Part shown: piece by piece, positions 1-6,782 of the stretch
How the letters are laid out: every line of letters starts with the position of its first letter
Numbering within the stretch: position 1 is the stretch's first letter
Assembly: GCA_007128995.1 (NCBI GenBank)
Contig: SKWJ01000074.1
Location: 1-13,967 of the forward strand
Direction of reading: 5' to 3'
Length of the DNA stretch: 13,967 bases
Origin: Paracoccaceae bacterium
GTDB lineage: Bacteria; Pseudomonadota; Alphaproteobacteria; Rhodobacterales; Rhodobacteraceae
The notes under the pieces: generated by a model
Seen by the model: only the letters and a program-made list of their open reading frames with translations
The model's database searches: none
What the model was told of the DNA's origin: nothing
Program-made: the position numbers and the translations under genes

Positions 1-32
1 ACTGGGTGCTGCTGGGCGCGGTGTCAATGCCA

Positions 33-1211
33 TCAGGGGCGTTCGATCGCGATTGCCGTGCCTTCGCCACCACCGATGCAGATGGCAGCGATCCCGCGTT
101 TCAGGCCGCGCGCCTCGAGCGCGTTCAGCAATGTGACCATTATCCGCGCGCCCGATGCACCGATCGGGTGGCCAAGGGCGCAGGCCCCGCCATTCACGTT
201 CACCACGTCGCGCGGCAGCCCCATTTTCCGCATGAAGGCCATAGGTACAACCGCGAAGGCCTCATTCACTTCCCAGAGGTCAACATCTGTCGTCTTCCAG
301 CCCAACCTCTCAAGCAGTTTGCGCGCAGCCGGAACGGGGGCTGTGGTAAACCAGCCGGGGGCCTGCGCGTGGCTGGCATGTCCACGGATGACTGCGCGTG
401 GTGCTGCGCCAAGGTCATCAGCCATCTGGCGTGACGCCATGACAAGCGCGGCAGCACCATCCGAAATGGACGAACTGTTGGCGGCGGTAACCGTGCCATC
501 CTTGCGAAAGGCAGGTTTGAGATGGGGTATCTTCTCTGGTCGGGCCTTGCCGGGTTGTTCATCTTCGGCAATCACGGTTTCGCCATGCCGTGTTGTAAGC
601 GATACTGGAAAAATCTCACGGGCAAATGCGCCGGAAGCCTGTGCGGCGCGGGCATTTGACAGGGATTGCAGCGCGAACGCGTCTTGTGCGTCGCGCGTGA
701 ACTGGAAATGCTCGGCGCAATCCTCGGCAAAGGTGCCCATCAGGCGTCCGGCGTCATAGGCGTCTTCCAGACCGTCAAGGAACATGTGATCAATCACCTG
801 TCCGTGCCCCAACCGCGCACCGGCGCGCATCCGCGGCAGCAGGTAGGGCGCTTGCGACATGCTTTCCATGCCACCTGCCAGAACCGCCCCTTGCTGACCC
901 AGGGCGATCTGGTCAAAGGCGATCATCGCCGCCTTCATTCCGGAACCGCACATCTTGTTCAGGGTTGTGGCCGGGACTGCCTCTGACAGGCCTGCGGCGA
1001 AGCCCGCCTGCCGTGCCGGAGCCTGCCCTTGTCCGGCGGGCAACACGCAGCCCAACAGGACCTCTGTCACCTGCTCGGGGGCCAGCCCCGCATCCTGCAA
1101 AGCGCCGTTGAGGGCCGCACCGCCCAGCATTGGCGCCGGATGCCCGGCAAAGACACCCTGCAATCCTCCCATCGCTGTGCGCGCCGCCCCGAGAATGGTC
1201 ACGTCCTGCAT
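33..1211 (-). CDS. Acetyl-CoA acetyltransferase (type II thiolase)
   Basis: A 392-residue thiolase. It would catalyse reversible condensation or cleavage between two acetyl-CoA and acetoacetyl-CoA in the cytoplasm. The catalytic set is complete: nucleophilic Cys88 in NKMCGSG, His348 in [15 protein letters not shown] and Cys378 in CIGGGEG. Length and spacing match the biosynthetic/degradative acetoacetyl-CoA thiolases. I chose ATG at 1211 because GGAAG lies just upstream on the minus strand and the protein then begins at the usual position (MQDVTILGAART). A TTG at 1241 would add ten residues unlike the family. It is divergent from the STAS gene across about 90 bp. It is a clear paralogue of the PhaA at 3093-4265, but with different mid-protein sequence (MESMSQAPYLLPRM region), so a role in fatty-acid, ketone-body or branched-chain amino-acid turnover is more likely than in PHB synthesis. 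That role is inferred; the fold and chemistry are secure. Confidence 0.93.
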   Translation of the reverse strand: MQDVTILGAARTAMGGLQGVFAGHPAPMLGGAALNGALQDAGLAPEQVTEVLLGCVLPAGQGQAPARQAGFAAGLSEAVPATTLNKMCGSGMKAAMIAFDQIALGQQGAVLAGGMESMSQAPYLLPRMRAGARLGHGQVIDHMFLDGLEDAYDAGRLMGTFAEDCAEHFQFTRDAQDAFALQSLSNARAAQASGAFAREIFPVSLTTRHGETVIAEDEQPGKARPEKIPHLKPAFRKDGTVTAANSSSISDGAAALVMASRQMADDLGAAPRAVIRGHASHAQAPGWFTTAPVPAARKLLERLGWKTTDVDLWEVNEAFAVVPMAFMRKMGLPRDVVNVNGGACALGHPIGASGARIMVTLLNALEARGLKRGIAAICIGGGEGTAIAIERP

Positions 1212-1301
1212 GGTCTTCCAGCCCCCCGCTTTCCCAAACAACCTTTTGGTAACATTTCTCGCCTAGTTTGCTGCAGACATAGCTCAGGAGAAAGGGCCAA
1301 A

Positions 1302-1643
1302 ATGCAAGTCTTGATTGGACAGGCTGAAAACGCACTGGTGATCACTGTGCTGGAATCGCGCCTTGATGCGGCGGTCGCGCTCACCTTCAAGGATGTCGTG
1401 CGCAATATCACCAGCCCGGCCGGGATGCCGGTCATCCTGGATCTGCGCCAGGTCGAATTTCTGGACAGCAGTGGCCTAGGTGCGATTGTCGGGGTGATGA
1501 AACTGCTTGGGCCCGAACGACCCTTGGAGATTGCATCGCTCTCGCCGGCGTTGCGCAAGCTGTTTCGGCTGACCCGGATGGACACGGTTTTCAAGATCCA
1601 TGACCGGGCGCCCGAAACGTCGGAAGTGAATGCCGCAGAATGA
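1302..1643 (+). CDS. STAS-domain anti-sigma factor antagonist (RsbV/SpoIIAA-like)
   Basis: A 113-residue single-domain STAS protein, the usual length for SpoIIAA/RsbV antagonists. The phosphorylation-loop motif is intact: VEFLDSSGLGAIVG, with Ser56 aligning to the serine phosphorylated in SpoIIAA, preceded by a hydrophobic strand (VILDLRQ). The C-terminal half (SPALRKLFRLTRMDTVFKI) matches the family. In known systems the unphosphorylated form binds the partner kinase and releases its target (a sigma factor or another effector), and phosphorylation of the loop serine breaks the complex. ATG at 1302 is preceded by AGGAG at 1286-1290, with slightly long spacing (11 nt). The next gene on the same strand is the matching RsbW-like kinase, 123 bp downstream. 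What the pair controls cannot be read from this window, since no sigma factor, PP2C phosphatase or response regulator is adjacent. Confidence 0.9.
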   Translation: MQVLIGQAENALVITVLESRLDAAVALTFKDVVRNITSPAGMPVILDLRQVEFLDSSGLGAIVGVMKLLGPERPLEIASLSPALRKLFRLTRMDTVFKIHDRAPETSEVNAAE

Positions 1644-1766
1644 GGGGCGCAACGTGCCTTGGCAGGTCGTGCAGTCTGCCAGCGCGCGCGGTCGGGTCCG
1701 AACTTCACAGAATGCGCAAGATCCTGAAATTCTGGCGGGTGAGCGCATTTTGACAAGGAAGAAATG

Positions 1767-2210
1767 ATGGGCAATCTCAGTGCCACCAGCACCGATCTGC
1801 ATGTGACGTGCAAGGGTACGCTCATGGATGTGCGCCGCGCCATGTTTCAGGTCGAGCGCTTCATGCGCGACCAGAATGCAACGGGTGAATTGTACGATGA
1901 CCTGAACCTCGTCCTGTCGGAAGCCATGACAAATATCGCGCGACACGGCTATCCTCGGGACGAGGGAACCATCAGCTTTCATCTGCGTCTGAAGCCGGAT
2001 GCAGTCATCTGTCGTCTGACCGACCATGGTATCCCCTATCGCCCCGATGCCCTCGGCCTGTCCTCGCCAGAACCGGGCAGTTTTGCAGAAGGCGGCTATG
2101 GCTGGTTTCTGATCCGCAGCCTGACCCAGACGTTGGCCTACAGCCGTTCAGAGGGCATGAATATCCTCGATTTCACCATTCCCAGACGCCCTGAGTCGCA
2201 ACAGCATTGA
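1767..2210 (+). CDS. RsbW-like ATP-binding serine kinase / anti-sigma factor
   Basis: A 147-residue GHKL-fold (HATPase_c) protein of the RsbW/SpoIIAB type. The N box is intact (SEAMTNIARHGYP: Glu52 as candidate general base, Asn56 as Mg/ATP ligand), followed by a G1-type box (LTDHGIPY, Asp86 and Gly88) and a glycine lid (EGGYGWFLIRSL, residues 108-119). It should therefore bind ATP and phosphorylate its STAS partner, very likely the product of 1302-1643. Two ATGs lie in tandem at 1764 and 1767. The second is preferred because AAGGAA at 1755-1760 is then six bases upstream; the first would sit only three bases away. An in-frame stop at 1740-1742 excludes a longer protein. The 123-bp gap after the STAS stop is wider than usual for such pairs, which often overlap. 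It holds a weak inverted repeat (TGGCAG 1660-1665 / CTGCCA 1676-1681). Confidence 0.88.
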   Translation: MGNLSATSTDLHVTCKGTLMDVRRAMFQVERFMRDQNATGELYDDLNLVLSEAMTNIARHGYPRDEGTISFHLRLKPDAVICRLTDHGIPYRPDALGLSSPEPGSFAEGGYGWFLIRSLTQTLAYSRSEGMNILDFTIPRRPESQQH

Positions 2211-2494
2211 CAGGCTGCCTGAAAAATCCACTGCCCAGCCCATAGGCCGGACTTGCGGTGCACGTCATATGCCCTCGGACCACTCGTCCGGTCAGCCACT
2301 TGGGTCAGCGACAGTGCTACCCGAGGTTCAGGATGTGGGACCTGATCTCAGACCTGTCATCGGTTAAGGTCGCAGGTGTTGGTTGCGCGGTTTGTAGATC
2401 TTCGGGGCGCTAGCACGCGTGTCTGTGAGATATTGCGCGCGATGGTCTGCGCCCTCTCTGAAACAGGCAGCAGGCAGAACGGTAGACGTTCAGT
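2211..2494. other. Intergenic region between convergent genes, no gene seen
   Basis: This 284-bp stretch separates the kinase gene from the convergent hspQ. I see no credible coding frame, tRNA or strong terminator. Short structures include CGGAC-cactc-GTCCG (2276-2290), which is only a 5-bp stem without a T-run, and a direct repeat GGTCAGC/GGTCAGC around 2290-2310. Neither is convincing as a regulatory element on its own. At the right end a pentanucleotide (GTTCA) is repeated about three and a half times at 2488-2507, running into the hspQ stop codon. Confidence 0.5.
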
Positions 2495-2830
2495 TCAGTT
2501 CAGTTCCATTTGCAACGGGTAATGCCCATTGCGGAATTCACCAAAAATCTGCCCCAGGTCCGGATGGTCCACGGGCTCGCCCGAATCATCAAGGACAAGA
2601 TTCTGCTCGGACACATAGGCGACGTAGAAACTTTCGTCGTTTTCGGCAAGCAGATGGTAGAAGGGCTGGTCCTTGCGGGGGCGCGCTTCTTCAGGGATCG
2701 CATGATACCACTCGTCGGTGTTGTCAAATTGCGGATCGACATCAAAAATCACCCCACGAAATGGGTGTTTTCGGTGCCGGACAACCTGCCCGAGGTGGTA
2801 TTTGGCCTGATTTCGAGTCATTTCAGTCAT
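2495..2830 (-). CDS. hspQ: Heat shock protein HspQ (YccV-like, hemimethylated DNA-binding domain)
   Basis: A 111-residue protein spanning the YccV-like domain almost end to end: LGQVVRHRKHPFRGVIFDVDPQF (about residues 13-35), then DEWYHAIPEEARP (39-51), QPFYHLL (55-61) and FYVAYVSEQNLV (68-79). E. coli HspQ binds hemimethylated DNA in vitro and acts as a specificity-enhancing adaptor and substrate of Lon protease, and this soluble cytoplasmic homologue probably has a comparable stress-linked role. The start at 2830 has AGGAAG two bases upstream on the minus strand. A second in-frame ATG at 2821 (residue 4) is the alternative and would change little. The gene stands alone, convergent to the kinase gene and divergent from phaA. 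I could not identify a clear RpoH-type promoter upstream. The stop codon lies inside a short CTGAA tandem repeat. Confidence 0.92.
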   Translation of the reverse strand: MTEMTRNQAKYHLGQVVRHRKHPFRGVIFDVDPQFDNTDEWYHAIPEEARPRKDQPFYHLLAENDESFYVAYVSEQNLVLDDSGEPVDHPDLGQIFGEFRNGHYPLQMELN

Positions 2831-2956
2831 TTCTTCCTGTTTATGCGTCCTGCACGCGAATGTCCAGAAATGCCAGAGCCTTCGCAGGTAACATTTTCAG
2901 GGTTTGGTCGGTGGCGGCTGTGACTTGCGCAGTCTCGACCCAAGGGCGGGCAGCGG

Positions 2957-3021
2957 TGCAAACCGTTTGCGCCAGCATCGGGCAAAGCCGCATTGCACTG
3001 TTCTCGCATCATGTTACAAAC
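2957..3021 (+). promoter_or_regulatory. Candidate phaA promoter with TTGC/GCAA word cluster (possible PhaR site)
   Basis: The 262-bp region between divergent hspQ and phaA holds no gene. Within it four TTGC/GCAA-type words fall in 41 bp: TGCAA 2957-2961, TTTGC 2966-2970, GCAAA 2982-2986 and TTGCA 2993-2997. The middle two form an inverted repeat that extends to 7 bp if one bulged base is allowed. TTGCAC (2993-2998), a 16-bp spacer and TACAAA (3015-3020) make a poor but possible -35/-10 pair for phaA, partly overlapping this cluster. In Paracoccus and Rhodobacter the PHB-responsive repressor PhaR is known to bind TGC/GCA-rich sites upstream of PHB genes. Assigning this cluster to PhaR is inference from motif type and location only. 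Confidence 0.3.
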
Positions 3022-3092
3022 AGGGCCGATTGTCATGCTCTGTCCCGAGTTTGCCTTGGCCGGAGCACGCACGCATGGAGAGAGGAGATCCC

Positions 3093-4265
3093 ATGACCAA
3101 TGTCGTAATCGTTTCTGCCGCCCGTACGGCTGTCGGCTCTTTCGGGGGCGCGTTCGCCAATACCCCGGCCCATGACCTTGGCGCAGCGGTTCTGCAAGCG
3201 GTGGTCGACCGCGCAGGCGTGGACAAGGCCGAAATTTCCGAGACGATCCTCGGTCAGGTTCTGACGGCGGGCCAGGGCCAGAACCCGGCGCGTCAGGCGC
3301 ATGTCAACGCAGGATTGCCGATCGAGGCAGCGGCATGGTCGCTCAATCAGGTCTGCGGGTCGGGCTTGCGCGCTGTGGCCCTTGGTGCGCAGCATATCCA
3401 GCTTGGTGATGCCTCGATCGTTCTGGCAGGGGGACAGGAAAACATGTCCCAGTCGCAGCACGCCGCGCATATACGGTCCGGCCAGAAAATGGGTGACATG
3501 AAGCTGATCGATACCATGATCAAAGATGGCCTGTGGGATGCGTTCAACGGCTATCATATGGGACAGACAGCCGAGAATGTCGCGGAGAAATGGCAGATCA
3601 CCCGTGAAGAACAGGACAGTTTCGCGGTGTCCAGTCAGAACAAGGCCGAAGCCGCCCAGAAGGCTGGCCGCTTCGCAGACGAGATTGCCCCCTTCACAGT
3701 CAAGACGCGTAAGGGCGATATCATCGTCGATCAGGATGAATACATCCGCCATGGTGCCACGATGGAGGCGATGGCGAAACTGCGTCCGGCCTTCACCAAG
3801 GATGGCACAGTGACGGCTGCCAATGCCTCGGGCCTGAATGACGGGGCCGCCGCCGTGATGCTGATGAGCGCGGAAGAGGCCGAGAAGCGCGGCCTGACCC
3901 CGATTGCCCGCATTGCCAGCTACGCAACTGCTGGGCTGGACCCGTCAGTGATGGGCGTGGGGCCGATCTATGCCAGCCGCAAGGCACTGGCCAAGGCGGG
4001 CTGGAAGCCTGAAGATCTGGATCTGATCGAAGCGAATGAAGCTTTTGCCGCGCAGGCCTGTGCCGTGAACAAGGACATGGGCTGGGATACTGACAAGGTG
4101 AATGTGAACGGTGGTGCTATTGCCATCGGCCATCCGATTGGCGCCTCGGGCTGCCGGATCCTCAACACACTTCTGTTCGAGATGCAGCGCCGCGACGCAA
4201 AGAAGGGCCTTGCAACCCTGTGTATCGGGGGCGGCATGGGCGTGGCCATGTGCCTCGAACGGTAA
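3093..4265 (+). CDS. phaA: Acetyl-CoA acetyltransferase (beta-ketothiolase) PhaA
   Basis: A 390-residue biosynthetic thiolase that condenses two acetyl-CoA to acetoacetyl-CoA, the first step of polyhydroxybutyrate synthesis. Catalytic residues are all present: Cys88 in [11 protein letters not shown], His347 in [14 protein letters not shown] and Cys377 in LCIGGGMG. The loop [10 protein letters not shown] (about residues 116-125) and the [26 protein letters not shown] segment are typical of PhaA. ATG at 3093 is set by AGGAG at 3083-3087 with 5-nt spacing. The frame stays open upstream to about 2904, but that extension has no family similarity. The acetoacetyl-CoA reductase gene phaB follows 90 bp downstream on the same strand, which fixes the pathway assignment. 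A perfect hairpin lies between the two genes. The synthase phaC is not nearby, as is common in Rhodobacteraceae, where phaAB and phaC are often separate loci. Confidence 0.95.
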   Translation: MTNVVIVSAARTAVGSFGGAFANTPAHDLGAAVLQAVVDRAGVDKAEISETILGQVLTAGQGQNPARQAHVNAGLPIEAAAWSLNQVCGSGLRAVALGAQHIQLGDASIVLAGGQENMSQSQHAAHIRSGQKMGDMKLIDTMIKDGLWDAFNGYHMGQTAENVAEKWQITREEQDSFAVSSQNKAEAAQKAGRFADEIAPFTVKTRKGDIIVDQDEYIRHGATMEAMAKLRPAFTKDGTVTAANASGLNDGAAAVMLMSAEEAEKRGLTPIARIASYATAGLDPSVMGVGPIYASRKALAKAGWKPEDLDLIEANEAFAAQACAVNKDMGWDTDKVNVNGGAIAIGHPIGASGCRILNTLLFEMQRRDAKKGLATLCIGGGMGVAMCLER

Positions 4266-4273
4266 GCGAAAAA

Positions 4274-4298
4274 GGTTGCGCAATAATGTTGCGCAACC
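4274..4298 (+). promoter_or_regulatory. Perfect 10-bp hairpin / double TTGCGCAA palindrome between phaA and phaB
   Basis: GGTTGCGCAA (4274-4283) and TTGCGCAACC (4289-4298) form a perfect 10-bp stem around the loop TAATG. The same sequence holds two direct copies of the palindrome TTGCGCAA, 13 bp apart (4276-4283 and 4289-4296). There is no T-run after it, so it is not a classical rho-independent terminator. It starts only 9 bp after the phaA stop. It may act as an mRNA-stabilising or attenuating structure between phaA and phaB, or as an operator for a palindrome-binding regulator such as PhaR. The inverted repeat is directly visible; either function is inference. Confidence 0.55.
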
Positions 4299-4355
4299 CC
4301 GCCTGCCGGGTTAACTGATATTGCAAGGCCAATTATTCCAGAAGGAGGGGCAAGA

Positions 4356-5078
4356 ATGGCGAGAGTGGCATTGGTCACAGGAGGTTCGCGCGGGATTGGT
4401 GCGGCGATTTCCAAAGAGCTGAGCGCGAAAGGGTATACTGTTGCTGCAACATATGCAGGCAATGATGAGGCCGCGCGCGCATTTACCGAAGAAACCGGGA
4501 TCAAGACCTACAAGTGGAATGCCGCCGATTACGAGGCATCGAAAGCAGGTCTGTCGCAAGTGGAAGCAGATCTTGGTCCGATCGAGATTGTTGTCGCAAA
4601 CGCCGGGATCACCCGCGACGCGCCGTTCCACAAGATGACGCCCGAACAGTGGAAAGAGGTTATAGACACCAATCTGACAGGTGTTTTCAACACGATCCAC
4701 CCTGTCTGGCCCGGCATGCGCGAGCGCAAGTTCGGGCGCGTTGTCGTGATTTCGTCAATCAATGGGCAGAAAGGCCAGTTCGGGCAGGTGAATTACGCCG
4801 CCACGAAGGCCGGGGATCTGGGCATCGTCAAGTCGCTGGCGCAGGAAGGGGCGCGGTTCGGGATCACGGCCAATGCTGTGTGTCCGGGCTACATTGCGAC
4901 AGAAATGGTGATGGCTGTGCCAGAGAAGGTACGCGAGGCGATCATCGGCCAGATCCCTGCCGGACGCTTGGGTGAGCCAGAGGAAATTGCGCGCTGTGTG
5001 GCGTTTCTGGTGGCAGATGACGCGGGCTTCATTAGCGGCTCCACGATCAGCGCGAACGGGGCGCAGTACTTTTCCTGA
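4356..5078 (+). CDS. phaB: Acetoacetyl-CoA reductase PhaB (NADPH-dependent SDR)
   Basis: A 240-residue classical short-chain dehydrogenase that reduces acetoacetyl-CoA to (R)-3-hydroxybutyryl-CoA, the PHB monomer precursor. The cofactor motif TGGSRGIG is at residues 8-15, with ANAG at 81-84 in place of the commoner NNAG. The catalytic tetrad is Asn106, Ser134, Tyr147 and Lys151 (YAATK). Segments typical of PhaB include ANAGITRDAPFHKMTPEQW and ISSINGQKGQFGQVNYAATKAG, and the C-terminus ISANGAQYFS resembles the NGGxYMx ending of the family. ATG at 4356 has a strong SD, AAGGAGG at 4342-4348. It is downstream of phaA on the same strand and probably co-transcribed with it, with a hairpin in the 90-bp spacer. 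A strong terminator follows about 65 bp after the stop. Confidence 0.94.
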   Translation: MARVALVTGGSRGIGAAISKELSAKGYTVAATYAGNDEAARAFTEETGIKTYKWNAADYEASKAGLSQVEADLGPIEIVVANAGITRDAPFHKMTPEQWKEVIDTNLTGVFNTIHPVWPGMRERKFGRVVVISSINGQKGQFGQVNYAATKAGDLGIVKSLAQEGARFGITANAVCPGYIATEMVMAVPEKVREAIIGQIPAGRLGEPEEIARCVAFLVADDAGFISGSTISANGAQYFS

Positions 5079-5143
5079 TCGGTCCACGGCATTCTGGCAC
5101 GACTGCGAACCGATACAGTCTGCCAGGCCGACAGTGATACAGA

Positions 5144-5170
5144 AAAACCCCGGCAATTTGCCGGGGTTTT
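5144..5170. terminator. Bidirectional rho-independent terminator between phaB and ahcY
   Basis: AAAACCCCGGC (5144-5154) and GCCGGGGTTTT (5160-5170) form an 11-bp stem around AATTT. The stem has a GC-rich core and the A-run/T-run flanks that let it work on either strand. It sits between the convergent stops of phaB (5078) and ahcY (5193), exactly where a shared terminator is expected. Confidence 0.9.
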
Positions 5171-5192
5171 GCATTTCTGCGCGGGCTGCACC

Positions 5193-6584
5193 TCAGTAGC
5201 GATAATGCTCGGGTTTGAAGGGCCCTTCGACAGTCACGCCAATATAGCTGGCCTGTTCGGGTTGAAGGCTTGTCAGTTTCACGCCAATCCGGTCCAGATG
5301 CAGGCGTGCTACCTTTTCGTCCAGATGCTTGGGCAAAACGAATACCCCAGGCTGGTATTCATCGCCTTTCGTCCACAATTCGATCTGCGCCAGCACCTGA
5401 TTGGTAAAGCTGGCGGACATGACGAAGCTGGGGTGACCGGTGGCATTGCCAAGGTTCAGCAGGCGCCCCTGCGACAGCAGGATGATCCGGCTGCCCGAAG
5501 GCATCTCGATCATGTCTACCTGATCCTTGATATTGGTCCATTTGTGATTCTTCAGCGCCGCAACCTCTATCTCATTGTCGAAATGACCAATATTGCCGAC
5601 AATGGCCATATCCTTCATCTCGCGCATGTGGTCGATGCGGATGACATCCTTGTTGCCTGTGGTGGTGATGAAAATATCGGCTGTCTTGACCACATCTTCC
5701 AGTGTCGTGACCTGAAACCCGTCCATCGCCGCCTGCAGCGCGCAGATCGGATCGATCTCTGTCACGACAACACGCGCGCCCGCACCACGAAGGCTTGCCG
5801 CAGATCCCTTGCCCACATCGCCATAGCCGCAGACAACTGCGACCTTGCCAGCCATCATCGTGTCGGTTGCGCGGCGGATACCATCCACCAACGATTCCTT
5901 GCAGCCGTACTTGTTGTCGAATTTCGACTTGGTGACAGAGTCGTTCACGTTGATCGCCGGAAACGGCAGCAAGCCTTTCTTGTGCAGCTCATACAGACGG
6001 TGAACGCCCGTCGTCGTTTCTTCGCTGACCCCCTTGATCAGGTCGCGCTGCCGGGTGAACCAGCCCGGGCTGGCCTCCAGGCGCTTCCTGATCTGGGCGA
6101 AGAGGTATTCCTCCTCTTCCGATGTAGGAACGGCGATCAGATCAGTTTCGCCGGCTTCGACCCGCGCACCGATCAGGATATACATGGTTGCGTCGCCACC
6201 ATCATCGAGGATCATGTTTGCACCATCTGCAAACTGGAAGATCTTGTCCGTATAGGACCAGTAATCCTCAAGCGTTTCGCCCTTGATGGCAAAGACCGGA
6301 GTGCCCCCTTCGGCAATGGCAGCGGCTGCATGATCCTGCGTCGAGTAGATGTTGCACGATGCCCAGCGAACCTCTGCACCCAGCGCCTCGAGAGTTTCGA
6401 TCAGAACCGCTGTCTGGATGGTCATGTGCAGCGACCCGGCGATCCTTGCGCCCTTCAGGGGCTGGCTTTGCGCATATTCCGCGCGCAGTGCCATCAGTCC
6501 CGGCATTTCCGTCTCGGCGATGTCTATTTCCTTGCGGCCATATGCGGCGAGCGAAATATCCTTGATGATATGGTCCAGTGCCAT
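5193..6584 (-). CDS. ahcY: Adenosylhomocysteinase (S-adenosyl-L-homocysteine hydrolase)
   Basis: A 463-residue NAD-dependent enzyme that splits S-adenosylhomocysteine into adenosine and homocysteine, relieving inhibition of methyltransferases and feeding the methionine/SAM cycle in the cytoplasm. Visible family marks are [11 protein letters not shown] (25-34), [15 protein letters not shown] (51-65, His53), DDGGD (127-131, Asp128), [10 protein letters not shown] (188-197, Glu189), [15 protein letters not shown] (214-228; Lys219, Asp223, Cys228), the NAD-binding GYGDVGKG (253-260), and the conserved C-terminus ending KPEHYRY. The long insertion around residues 145-185 is typical of bacterial and plant AhcY compared with the roughly 430-residue animal enzyme. 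ATG at 6584 gives the usual N-terminus (xxDYIVKDI-like ALDHIIKDI). The frame stays open another 61 codons upstream, but that stretch does not resemble AhcY. The SD is AAGGA, ten bases from the ATG, and is inside a potential stem (see leader entry). Confidence 0.95.
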   Translation of the reverse strand: MALDHIIKDISLAAYGRKEIDIAETEMPGLMALRAEYAQSQPLKGARIAGSLHMTIQTAVLIETLEALGAEVRWASCNIYSTQDHAAAAIAEGGTPVFAIKGETLEDYWSYTDKIFQFADGANMILDDGGDATMYILIGARVEAGETDLIAVPTSEEEEYLFAQIRKRLEASPGWFTRQRDLIKGVSEETTTGVHRLYELHKKGLLPFPAINVNDSVTKSKFDNKYGCKESLVDGIRRATDTMMAGKVAVVCGYGDVGKGSAASLRGAGARVVVTEIDPICALQAAMDGFQVTTLEDVVKTADIFITTTGNKDVIRIDHMREMKDMAIVGNIGHFDNEIEVAALKNHKWTNIKDQVDMIEMPSGSRIILLSQGRLLNLGNATGHPSFVMSASFTNQVLAQIELWTKGDEYQPGVFVLPKHLDEKVARLHLDRIGVKLTSLQPEQASYIGVTVEGPFKPEHYRY

Positions 6585-6663
6585 CTGCCAGGCGTCCTTT
6601 ATGTGGTCATTTTGCTTCGCTGCGACATAGCACTCGCCCCAATGGCTGGCAAGGCGACGCCTG
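6585..6663 (-). promoter_or_regulatory. ahcY 5' leader with a long-range stem covering the ribosome-binding site
   Basis: In the ahcY transcript (minus strand) CAGGCGUCGCCUU (6663 down to 6651) can pair with AAGGACGCCUG (6599 down to 6589). This gives 8 continuous pairs, a 2-nt bulge (GC) and 3 more pairs, enclosing 51 nt. The 3' arm contains the only SD-like sequence (AAGGA) and ends four bases before the ahcY AUG, so the stem would mask ribosome access. A smaller hairpin inside the loop is possible (UAUGU with ACAUA). AhcY genes in other Proteobacteria carry SAH riboswitches, and Rhodobacterales use SAM/SAH riboswitches at metK. I cannot match either published consensus here, so this is a structural candidate only. 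An 8-bp inverted repeat in about 200 GC-rich bases can arise by chance. Confidence 0.3.
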
Positions 6664-6782
6664 TGCGCCCTGCCGCTCAGCCGGAACCGCTTCATGCCTT
6701 TCGGGTTGTATGGCTTGGCCTGATCTGTAAAACTCGGATCTGAAGACTTGGTAAAGACACGACGCAAGGAACACGTTTGGTG

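Noticed and set aside
1712..1753. A 13-codon mini-ORF (MRKILKFWRVSAF) between the STAS and kinase genes
   Set aside because: It has no clear SD and is too short to assess, although it ends just before the kinase SD.
2211..2221. CAGG-ctg-CCTG just after the kinase stop as a terminator
   Set aside because: The stem is only 4 bp and is followed by A residues rather than T residues on the transcribed strand.
2904..3092. Open frame upstream of and in frame with phaA
   Set aside because: AGGAG at 3083-3087 and the conserved N-terminus [12 protein letters not shown] fix the start at 3093; the upstream stretch has no family similarity.
6722..6742. GATCTG direct repeat (15-bp period) in the ahcY-tamA divergent region
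   Set aside because: Two 6-bp copies are too little to call an operator without conservation data.
5169..6743. A 524-codon plus-strand open frame opposite ahcY
   Set aside because: It mirrors the ahcY frame almost exactly, has no recognisable domain, and its start sits on the terminator flank.
6585..6767. A 61-codon N-terminal extension of AhcY, in frame and without stops
   Set aside because: The extension does not resemble AhcY N-termini, whereas starting at 6584 gives the family's usual beginning and length. It is better read as the leader and promoter region.
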